DNA from: Bacteroidota bacterium
GTDB lineage: Bacteria > Bacteroidota > Bacteroidia > Flavobacteriales_F > PHOS-HE28
Assembly: GCA_023418095.1 (NCBI GenBank)
Contig: JAEZDL010000244.1
Location: forward strand, 1 to 22,589
DNA length: 22,589 nucleotides
Direction: 5' to 3'
The notes below the pieces were generated by a model. That model saw only the letters and a program-made list of their open reading frames with translations. It was not told the origin of the DNA and did no database searches. Both the position numbers and the translations under genes were made by a program. This document shows, piece after piece, positions 1 to 5,757 of this stretch (position 1 is its first letter; each line of letters opens with the position of its first letter).

Positions 1-552
1 GTCTTCGCTTTCCTCGGCATCGACAAAATAGGTCAACGCACGAGGAATGCTTATCGGAATTCCTTGGTTCGGGTACTTCCGCTGATGCCATTGCAGGATC
101 CTTTCCAATCCATGGTTTTCGATCAATAAGGCCATATCGAAGAAGTCCTTTTTCTTACCTCGGTGCAGAATGGCCTCGATCTTCATTGGAGCGATGTCCA
201 TATCGGCATAGGATCGTATCCCATTCACTTCCTCGATCTTTCCGATCCTTGGATGAGGGAACTTTACAATATCGATCTTGATCCCATCTATGTATCCGAA
301 GATCGCCCACTTTGCTTGTTGATCGCGGCGATATGAAAAACGGTCACCAAAAGACACGATCAATTCGTCGATCACCGACGGTGTATGCATTTCATCTGTC
401 GTGAAGAGCTCGATATCAACCGATACTCTATGCCCAAAACGAAGTGCGAGCGCCGTGCCACCAACAAGCGCATGCTCTCTGAGCACAGGTAATTCCATCA
501 AGGTCCTTAATACGGGAAAGAGCCTCTCTGGAAGTGCTTCGATGTGTAGCAT
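1..552 (-). CDS. AbiEii/AbiGii-type nucleotidyltransferase toxin (3' end beyond window)
   Basis: The visible 184 codons encode an N-terminal nucleotidyltransferase fold like AbiEii, the toxin of type IV toxin-antitoxin/abortive infection pairs, which transfers nucleotides to a cellular target. The core motif LVGGTALAL lies near residues 29-37, followed by SVDIELF at 44-50, giving the G-G...D-x-D/E metal-binding signature (D46, E48). KIDIV (D94) and a DIAPMKIEAI plus KKKDFFDM stretch (residues 119-140) are also typical of the family. The ATG at 552 was chosen because no earlier in-frame Met exists and it overlaps the preceding small gene by 46 bases, suggesting translational coupling. No stop codon occurs before the window edge. 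The usual AbiEi antitoxin with its winged helix is not the upstream partner. Family assignment is fairly sure; toxicity is inference. Confidence 0.82.
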   Translation of the reverse strand, partial: MLHIEALPERLFPVLRTLMELPVLREHALVGGTALALRFGHRVSVDIELFTTDEMHTPSVIDELIVSFGDRFSYRRDQQAKWAIFGYIDGIKIDIVKFPHPRIGKIEEVNGIRSYADMDIAPMKIEAILHRGKKKDFFDMALLIENHGLERILQWHQRKYPNQGIPISIPRALTYFVDAEESED

Positions 553-803
553 CGGAATTTCTCGACAGGTTCAGCAACGATAGCACTTGCAAAATACAAG
601 GTCGACTGCGAGAGATACTTCGCATTCAACAATGCTTCCTTTACCTTCTCATCACCATAATATCGCCTGCATTGGCGGATATCCTCCACATCGCCCCGCT
701 CGAACACCCGCTCGATCACGAAGCGCCACTTGGCATCGATGTCCATGCGATCATAGTCCACATCCCAGAAGATGCGGCGATCGAAGATCGGCTTGTGGGG
801 CAT
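507..803 (-). CDS. Small DUF6922-like protein, probable partner of the nucleotidyltransferase
   Basis: This 98-aa protein opens with FDRRIFWDVDYDRMDID and contains VIERVFERGDVEDIRQCRRY, the pattern I associate with the DUF6922 family found next to AbiEii-like nucleotidyltransferases in Bacteroidetes; the family name is from memory. It has no signal peptide, membrane segment or obvious HTH. The charged helical middle (residues 20-60) resembles a short HEAT-like or antitoxin-type helix pair. Its 3' end overlaps the nucleotidyltransferase gene by 46 bases in another frame, so the two are almost certainly co-expressed. By position it would be the antitoxin or a specificity factor, but that role is inferred from gene order only. 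A TAAATTTG promoter-like box lies four bases upstream of its ATG. Confidence 0.75.
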   Translation of the reverse strand: MPHKPIFDRRIFWDVDYDRMDIDAKWRFVIERVFERGDVEDIRQCRRYYGDEKVKEALLNAKYLSQSTLYFASAIVAEPVEKFRCYTSKHFQRGSFPY

Positions 804-807
804 GATC

Positions 808-815
808 CAAATTTA
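808..815 (-). promoter_or_regulatory. Candidate -7 promoter box for the DUF6922-like gene
   Basis: On the minus strand the sequence reads TAAATTTG, an exact match to the Bacteroidetes -7 consensus TAnnTTTG, followed by GATC and then the ATG at 803. No good TTG is visible at the -33 position. If used, transcription would begin at or next to the start codon. Confidence 0.4.
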
Positions 816-887
816 CCACGAGCGGATCTTACCGGTATACTTATTCGAATGCAAAGCCGATCGGACTTTTCTGGATATTTGGGCCGA

Positions 888-1526
888 ATGCCGGTACGGA
901 TCATCATCGCCGATCCCTTCGAACTGATCTTCGAAGGTGTGCGATGCTGGCTTGGGAACACGTCCGATCTGCAGGTGCTCGCTCATGCCGCTACAGGCGA
1001 TGCCTTGTTGGACCTGTTGCGAAAGGAGGAGTGTGATCTGGTGCTGCTTGAAGTCTCTCTTCCCGGCCGGGATGGCATCGATACCATGCGCGCCGTACAC
1101 AAGGAATTCCCGAAGGTGAAAGTGCTTGCCCATTCTGCGCTCACCGAGATCGAGTATGTGAACAGTATGCTCATTGAAGGCGCTGCCGGTTACCTGGTGA
1201 AAGGAACAAGCCGTGAAGAAATGATGCACGCCATCGCTACGGTGATGGGCGGTGGAAGCCACATCAGCAACGAGGCGGCGGCCAATGTGGAAAAGGGCTA
1301 CAAGTACACCGACAAACGGATGGATGGCGAATACATCGGCCTCACCTCGCGAGAAAGAGAGATCATAAGGATGGTCGCTTTGGAGCGCACGAATGAAGAG
1401 ATCGCATCACTGCTCCATGTAAGCCCTGAAACGGTAAAGACACATCGCAAACGCATCATGACCAAGCTCAACGTACGCAGCACCGCCGGCCTGGTGAAGT
1501 ATGCCGTGGATCGGCGCTGGATCTAG
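888..1526 (+). CDS. NarL/LuxR-family response regulator with a Glu at the phosphoacceptor site
   Basis: This 212-aa cytoplasmic DNA-binding regulator has an N-terminal receiver domain (about residues 1-120) and a C-terminal GerE-type HTH (about residues 145-205; LTSREREIIRM and SPETVKTHRKRIMTKL). The receiver keeps D9 of the acidic pair but has P10 where the second Asp normally sits. The phosphoacceptor position in DLVLLEVSLPG is E55 (codon GAA, 1050-1052) instead of Asp. The switch Ser (AHSALTE) and conserved Lys (GYLVKGTS) remain. The protein may therefore be phosphorylation-independent or permanently switched on. The ATG at 888 was chosen because the receiver begins immediately (MPVRIIIADP); the longer open frame upstream runs antisense through the neighbouring gene. 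No histidine kinase is adjacent. Targets are unknown. Confidence 0.92.
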   Translation: MPVRIIIADPFELIFEGVRCWLGNTSDLQVLAHAATGDALLDLLRKEECDLVLLEVSLPGRDGIDTMRAVHKEFPKVKVLAHSALTEIEYVNSMLIEGAAGYLVKGTSREEMMHAIATVMGGGSHISNEAAANVEKGYKYTDKRMDGEYIGLTSREREIIRMVALERTNEEIASLLHVSPETVKTHRKRIMTKLNVRSTAGLVKYAVDRRWI

Positions 1527-1623
1527 GACGTAGATCGAAATTCTGCTTTTCTTCTTTCTTGGGCGAATTCCTGTCAGGTCGTGTCTTCGGTTCCAAGTCC
1601 TCGCAAAAATTCTCTCCGCTTCG

Positions 1624-1656
1624 CTCCCTCTCCTTGGGAGAGGGTTGGGGTGAGGG
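1624..1656 (+). repeat. CCCTCTCC hairpin repeat (REP-like)
   Basis: CCCTCTCC (1626-1633) and GGAGAGGG (1637-1644) form a perfect 8-bp stem with a 3-base loop, followed by TTGGGGTGAGGG. This sequence type is a familiar interspersed intergenic repeat in many bacterial genomes; its antisense translation (PSPQPSPKERE) recurs as a spurious protein in databases. It may act as a transcription end or simply be a dispersed repeat. Confidence 0.65.
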
Positions 1657-1659
1657 CTG

Positions 1660-1692
1660 CGGGCTTTCCACCTACGCCACTTACGCAGATCC
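1660..1692 (+). repeat. CGGGCTTTCC-N13-ACGCAGATCC module, copy 1
   Basis: CGGGCTTTCC at 1660-1669 and ACGCAGATCC at 1683-1692 recur with exactly the same 13-base spacing at 11022-11054. In both places the module directly follows a strong hairpin, here the CCCTCTCC stem. Confidence 0.5.
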
Positions 1693-1831
1693 TGTCATAT
1701 GCGAGCCGCTCCCGGGATCGCGAAAATGTTCTTCGGATCGATGTTGAAGTGATCGAGAAGTTATGAGTTGCACCGAACTACGGGTGACAGGTGAGCAATG
1801 GCTTTGCGCCAGCGCGCAAGGGATAGGAGCG

Positions 1832-1911
1832 GCACCCCGCACCCCGGGCTTGACCCGGGGGAGGAGTACAGCGCCCCGCAGTACTGCGGGGAGCCCGGCC
1901 CCTTGGGGTGC
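1832..1911 (+). repeat. GC-rich multi-stem element with perfect 18-base palindrome
   Basis: Outer arms GCACCCC (1832-1838) and GGGGTGC (1905-1911) can enclose a 7-bp hairpin CCCCGGG/CCCGGGG (1842-1860) and the perfect palindrome CCCCGCAGTACTGCGGGG (1874-1891). The same palindrome, extended to 24 bases, occurs at 10981-11004. This suggests a dispersed palindromic element rather than a gene. Confidence 0.6.
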
Positions 1912-1979
1912 GCCAAAGAATTCTCTCATGAATTGCAATTCGATAACGATATCCATCGGTTCTCGTCCGATGCGTAAAA

Positions 1980-1995
1980 CACCCACAAGTGGGTA
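1980..1995 (+). promoter_or_regulatory. Short inverted repeat, candidate operator
   Basis: ACCCAC-AA-GTGGGT (1981-1994) is a perfect inverted repeat with a 2-base centre, close to the 7-2-7 geometry of NarL-type sites (heptamer TACYYMT; here one arm starts with C). It lies about 60 bases before the exported-protein gene and downstream of the NarL-family regulator. Function as an operator is inference. Confidence 0.3.
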
Positions 1996-2054
1996 TTGTA
2001 CCTCGCCCTATCACGGCCGCAGCTTTGGCAAAGAATTCAGCAATACATCACGCC

Positions 2055-2567
2055 ATGAAAACCCGGACCAACGCCCCTCACATCCCCTGGTTCATTCCCT
2101 TCATCCTGGTGATCATCCTCACGTTCGTGGCGAGCCTGACGTTGCACGCCGATACGCCCGAAAATGTCGTTATCCGCGGCTGGCTGTTCACCGAGGATCA
2201 TGACATGAGCGATGCCCAGGTGATCGTCGTGCTGAATGAGGTAAGTTGTGTGCGCAGTGTGCTGCTGAAGAACGGCCGCTTCGAATTCGAACTGCCGGTC
2301 GGAGCGAAGGCGCGGCTATTCTTCGAGAAGCCCGGCCGTCTTACCAAGGAAGTTCTGGTGGATACCAGGAATGCGCTGAACACTGCGCGTGCACGCAAGT
2401 TGAACAAGACCGTGAAATTCGATGTGGTGCTCGAGGGCGTGGAACGCGATGCTGGAAAGGTCTATGCAGGTCCGGTGGGCCGTATCGGTTTCGTGAACGG
2501 CACGGGCACCATGAAGGTGATGCATCATGTGGAGAAGATCACTGTTCCGGATGAGGCGGTGAATTGA
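2055..2567 (+). CDS. Exported or membrane-anchored hypothetical protein, 170 aa
   Basis: The protein starts MKTRTNAPH followed by a hydrophobic segment (about residues 11-31, WFIPFILVIILTFVASL) that serves as a signal peptide or single anchor. The remainder (VVIRGWLFTED, NGRFEFELPVGAKARLFFEKPG, TKEVLVDTRNAL) reads like a small beta-sandwich of the carboxypeptidase-regulatory-like type seen in many Bacteroidetes envelope proteins. No catalytic motif is visible. The ATG at 2055 was chosen over the upstream one at 1989 because the signal segment begins just after it. The duplicated helicase start 33 bases downstream suggests that this gene and the helicase were once nearly adjacent. Function unknown. 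Confidence 0.75.
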   Translation: MKTRTNAPHIPWFIPFILVIILTFVASLTLHADTPENVVIRGWLFTEDHDMSDAQVIVVLNEVSCVRSVLLKNGRFEFELPVGAKARLFFEKPGRLTKEVLVDTRNALNTARARKLNKTVKFDVVLEGVERDAGKVYAGPVGRIGFVNGTGTMKVMHHVEKITVPDEAVN

Positions 2568-2570
2568 AGT

Positions 2571-2640
2571 GACCAGTGATCAACGATCATCGGATCGATA
2601 TGTCGAACTTTCGTGATCGCATGATCGCCGCCGAACATCA
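2571..2640 (+). repeat. Diverged duplicate of the helicase 5' end (66 of 70 bases identical to 3283-3352)
   Basis: Aligned by hand with an offset of 712, the two segments differ only at 2583, 2588, 2603 and 2638. Similarity stops abruptly at both ends. The copy includes the start codon context of the helicase (ATG at 2600, MSNFRDRMIAAEH) and then runs into unrelated sequence and a stop after about 51 codons. It is therefore a broken remnant, not a working gene. Confidence 0.85.
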
Positions 2641-2805
2641 TCGGTTATCCCTCATATACGTGGATCATCATGTGCGGCATAGGGACATTTGGCAAGAGCG
2701 CGTATTGATCGATGAACCCTTTGGATCATGCGCGGGAATTTGGATCTGCAGATAATGTTGCGAGGGAGGGGGATGACCCCTTTCAACTGCATCGATGGAG
2801 TGTAT

Positions 2806-2813
2806 TATATTCG
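2806..2813 (+). promoter_or_regulatory. Candidate -7 box for the lipoprotein gene
   Basis: TATATTCG differs by one base from TAnnTTTG and lies 8 bases before the ATG at 2822. It falls inside the longer possible reading frame that starts at 2795, which favours 2822 as the start. No clear -33 TTG is present. Confidence 0.25.
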
Positions 2814-2821
2814 GTATCAAG

Positions 2822-3175
2822 ATGGAACGTTCCAACTATTTCAAAGTCGCATCGATAATGGTCATTTGGTTGGCCTTAGGCTCGATGTATTCCTGTAAAA
2901 AAGATATAGAGCCTACGCCTCCGCAAGAGATGCCTCCGCCGCCGCCGCCCCCGCCTTCCATGATCGCTGGGGATACTGCAGGAATGGAAGTGATCCATTT
3001 TGATACGATCTTCAATGGCGTCTCTTGGAATAGTTCTGTCAACCATTTTATTGACATCGCTGGCGGGCCACCCAACATCAGGTTGTACTTCTACTTCACT
3101 TCTTCTGGTGCAGTGGGTACGGGTCAGGCTCGAACGCTAAGTATTTCGAGTAACGGATTCCTGCATATCTTCTAA
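2822..3175 (+). CDS. Small proline-rich lipoprotein of unknown function
   Basis: The 117-aa product has a short basic N-terminus, a hydrophobic stretch and a lipobox-like end GSMYSC followed by KKD, so it is probably a lipoprotein anchored at Cys25. After the Cys comes a flexible linker with eight prolines in a row, encoded mostly by CCG repeats, then a beta-rich tail (FYFTSSGAVGTGQ, LSISSNGFLHIF). The local sequence is visibly more AT-rich than its neighbours. It lies inside the roughly 640-base segment between the two copies of the helicase start, so it was probably acquired. It may be complete or a fragment of a longer surface protein. No domain was recognised. Confidence 0.62.
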   Translation: MERSNYFKVASIMVIWLALGSMYSCKKDIEPTPPQEMPPPPPPPPSMIAGDTAGMEVIHFDTIFNGVSWNSSVNHFIDIAGGPPNIRLYFYFTSSGAVGTGQARTLSISSNGFLHIF

Positions 3176-3282
3176 CCGTGCCGGTTGACGATCAAGTCGT
3201 CAGATCGCCGGAGCCGTTCTCTTCACTTTCAATCTTATGTCTCGTGTAGCGAACCCCTACACCCGTTCTTTCCTTCACACAA

Positions 3283-3352
3283 GACCAGTGATCACCGATG
3301 ATCGGATCGATATGCCGAACTTTCGTGATCGCATGATCGCCGCCGAACACCA
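3283..3352 (+). repeat. Second copy of the 70-base direct repeat (working helicase start)
   Basis: This copy contains the helicase start codon at 3312 and continues into the intact gene. Its partner at 2571-2640 is degenerate. Confidence 0.85.
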
Positions 3353-5627
3353 GATCACCGAGATGGCCGCACTGGCCGCGCAGTTCGTTAACACCACGGA
3401 TCGCCACATCTTCCTGACTGGTAAAGCAGGCACGGGCAAGACCACTTTCCTCCGGCAACTCGCGGCGAACACGCACAAACGTTTCGTGATCCTTGCTCCA
3501 ACCGGTATAGCGGCGTTGAACGCAGGTGGTGTAACGATCCATTCGCAGTTCCTCCTGCCGCTGGGATCGTACATCCCGGAACGAAAACTTCCGGCGGACA
3601 TCGGTGAGTACGGGAATTTCCACGATCGTGATTCGCTGGCGCGAAGGCATCCGCTGAATGCGATCCGAAGGAATGTGCTGCGCGATGTGGATCTTCTGGT
3701 TATCGATGAGGTCAGCATGTTGCGCGCGGATCTGCTCGATGCGATCGACTTCCGATTGCGAACTGTACGCCAGCGTCACGATCGGCCTTTCGGTGGCGCG
3801 CAAGTGCTTATGATCGGCGATCTGTTCCAGCTGCCGCCGGTGGTGAAGGACGATGAATGGCGCGTGTTGCAGCGCTGGTACCGCAGCATGCATTTCTTCG
3901 AGGCACATGTGCTGCAACAGAGCGGCTACGCCCACATCGAGCTGGACAAGATCTTCCGCCAGAAAGACGAGAAGTTCATCCGCATTCTCAACAATTTGCG
4001 CGATGACAAGGTGACCGCGCAGGATGTGGCCGATCTGAACGTGCATTACAAACCAGCGATCGGCAGGGAAGAGACCGAAGGCGTGATCACGCTCACCACG
4101 CACAACTGGAAAGCCGATGAGTTGAACCAGGGATCGCTCGCTGCCCTGCCGGGAAAGATCGCGCGGTTCGAGGCGGAGATCGAAGGTGAATTTCCGCAGA
4201 GCATGTTCCCGGTGTTGCGCGAGCTGGAATTGAAGGAAGGCGCGCAGATCATGTTCGTGCGCAACGATCCGGAGAAGATGTACTTCAATGGAAAGCTCGC
4301 GCGCGTAGAGAAGATCAGCAGCGATTCGATCGAAGTGCGGATGCTCGACGATGATCGGCCATACACGTTGAAGCGTGCGATCTGGGAGAACAAACGCTAC
4401 ACGATCGATCCGGTTACCAAGGAGCAGAAAGAAGAGATCCTCGGCACGTTCGAACAATATCCGGTGAAGCTGGCTTGGGCGATCACTGTGCACAAGAGCC
4501 AGGGTCTCACCTTCGATCGTGCGATCATCGATGTGGGTCAGGCATTCGCCCCCGGGCAGGTGTACGTTGCCCTATCGCGTTTGCGATCGCTGGAGGGATT
4601 GATCCTCCGCACACCTATCGATCCATCTGTTGTCTCGTGCGATCGCGAAGTGGTAGCGTTCAGCGAGCGGCGACATGCGCAGCAGGCTCTGCCCGATCAA
4701 TTGCGCGATCAACAGCGCGAATATCTGCGCATGATGCTTTCCAGCGCTTTCGATCTCGGCGATCCGATCCGACAAGTGGAAGTGTTGATCCGGGAGAACG
4801 ATCCATCGGCTTTCGAACTGGAGGCCATGCGCACCGCGATGCCGGATCTACTAACCAGGTTGAAAGCGGAGGAAGAAAACTCGCGAAAATTCCAGAACCA
4901 GTTGCTGCGCCTGTTGCACGAAGAGGATCGCGAGAAATTGCTGGAACGGATCGATAAGGGCGGTGCGTATTTCTCCGATCATCTCAACGGCTGCATGAAG
5001 GATTTGCTTAAGCATCTGGCCGCCGTGGAGAAGCTCAGCCGCAGCAAGGAATACGCGGAAGCGCTGCGCGAAGTGGATGCCATTCTTGTGAAGAAACTGC
5101 TTACGATCGCTCGCGCCAGGAACGTCACTATCGCGGTCCTCAATGGCACCGAAGTACAACGTGTGCAGGAATTGGAGAACGCACTGAAGCAGCGGCGTGT
5201 GGCCCTGATGGATGAAGTGCGTTCCTGGGCGGAAGAGAACCTGAAGGAGCTTTCAACCAAAAGCGGCCGACGCCGCCGGAAGGACAAGGACGATGTGTTC
5301 AGCGAACCGCGCGAGCGCAATAAGAAGATCAAAGGCGAGACGTATCTACGTACGTATGTGCTGTTCAAGGAAGGAAAGCCGATCGATGAGATCGCTACGG
5401 AACGAAGCCTTACGCGATCGACCGTGGAAGGGCACATCGCACGCGGGATCGCCGAAGGGGTGATCGAGATCGATTCCGTGATGCCTGCGGAGAAACGCGA
5501 TACGATCGCGGAGTGGATGCGAGAGCACAAGGCCGGTCTGAATGAAGCGCGCGCGAACTTCGGTGATCGGTTCAGCTACGGGGAATTGCGGATGGTGCAG
5601 GCATGGTTGAAGCGGGGGGAGGAGTGA
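3312..5627 (+). CDS. PIF1-family ATP-dependent DNA helicase with C-terminal HTH
   Basis: This 771-aa superfamily 1B helicase would unwind DNA 5'-to-3' in replication or repair. The Walker A motif GKAGTGKT is at residues 37-44, Walker B VIDEVSM centres on D132/E133, motif III GDLFQLPP is at 169-176, and the late motifs HKSQGLTFD (394-402) and YVALSR (418-423) complete the set. A charged, partly coiled middle follows (about 480-650). The last 100 residues (YLRTYVLFKEGKPIDEIATE, LTRSTVEGHIARGI) form an HTH of the kind attached to RecQ and some Bacteroidetes PIF1 proteins. The ATG at 3312 was preferred to 3237 because it lies in the duplicated block and starts just before the conserved N-terminus; ATG at 3333 is also possible. 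There is no close downstream partner. Confidence 0.93.
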   Translation: MPNFRDRMIAAEHQITEMAALAAQFVNTTDRHIFLTGKAGTGKTTFLRQLAANTHKRFVILAPTGIAALNAGGVTIHSQFLLPLGSYIPERKLPADIGEYGNFHDRDSLARRHPLNAIRRNVLRDVDLLVIDEVSMLRADLLDAIDFRLRTVRQRHDRPFGGAQVLMIGDLFQLPPVVKDDEWRVLQRWYRSMHFFEAHVLQQSGYAHIELDKIFRQKDEKFIRILNNLRDDKVTAQDVADLNVHYKPAIGREETEGVITLTTHNWKADELNQGSLAALPGKIARFEAEIEGEFPQSMFPVLRELELKEGAQIMFVRNDPEKMYFNGKLARVEKISSDSIEVRMLDDDRPYTLKRAIWENKRYTIDPVTKEQKEEILGTFEQYPVKLAWAITVHKSQGLTFDRAIIDVGQAFAPGQVYVALSRLRSLEGLILRTPIDPSVVSCDREVVAFSERRHAQQALPDQLRDQQREYLRMMLSSAFDLGDPIRQVEVLIRENDPSAFELEAMRTAMPDLLTRLKAEEENSRKFQNQLLRLLHEEDREKLLERIDKGGAYFSDHLNGCMKDLLKHLAAVEKLSRSKEYAEALREVDAILVKKLLTIARARNVTIAVLNGTEVQRVQELENALKQRRVALMDEVRSWAEENLKELSTKSGRRRRKDKDDVFSEPRERNKKIKGETYLRTYVLFKEGKPIDEIATERSLTRSTVEGHIARGIAEGVIEIDSVMPAEKRDTIAEWMREHKAGLNEARANFGDRFSYGELRMVQAWLKRGEE

Positions 5628-5661
5628 AGATCGATCGTTTTTCAACTGTTCATCAAATATT

Positions 5662-5696
5662 CCGTTCCGTGAACGGTTGATGCCGTTCCTGTTTTT
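5662..5696 (+). terminator. Overlapping alternative hairpins with T-run after the helicase gene
   Basis: CCGTTC-CGT-GAACGG (5662-5676) and GAACGG-TTGATG-CCGTTC (5671-5688) are two 6-bp hairpins sharing the GAACGG arm, so only one can form at a time. The second is followed by CTGTTTTTC. The most economical reading is a weak intrinsic terminator; a switch is also possible. Confidence 0.4.
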
Positions 5697-5757
5697 CAGA
5701 ATGAAGATGGCTTTCGTACGGGTATAGTTTCAATGGCGGTAACCAAAACCATTCGCC

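Larger units (their letters stand above)
1527..2054 (+). other. Repeat-rich intergenic region without a convincing gene
   Basis: This 528-base stretch holds no open frame that looks like a real protein. It contains a CCCTCTCC hairpin repeat, a CGGGCTTTCC module, a GC-rich multi-stem structure with an 18-base perfect palindrome, and a short ACCCAC/GTGGGT inverted repeat before the next gene. The short open frames across it are translations of these repeats. Confidence 0.7.

Noticed and set aside
534..887. Upstream extension of the response regulator frame to 330 aa
   Set aside because: The extra part is antisense to the DUF6922-like gene and the receiver domain starts cleanly at 888.
1468..1671. 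67-aa minus-strand frame with PSPQPSPKERE
   Set aside because: It is the translation of the CCCTCTCC hairpin repeat, a well-known source of spurious proteins.
1763..2203. 146-aa plus-strand frame across the intergenic region
   Set aside because: It is mostly translation of GC-rich repeats and then overlaps the exported-protein gene in another frame.
2600..2755. 51-codon frame starting MSNFRDRMIAAEH
   Set aside because: Only the first 14 or so codons match the helicase; the rest is unrelated, so it is a duplication remnant rather than a gene.
2932..2959. CCG-rich run as a phase-variation repeat
   Set aside because: The unit is three bases, so length change would not shift the frame, and the run is short and imperfect.
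3192..4493. 433-codon open frame on the minus strand
   Set aside because: It is antisense to the PIF1 helicase and shows no family motif; it arises from codon bias in the real gene.
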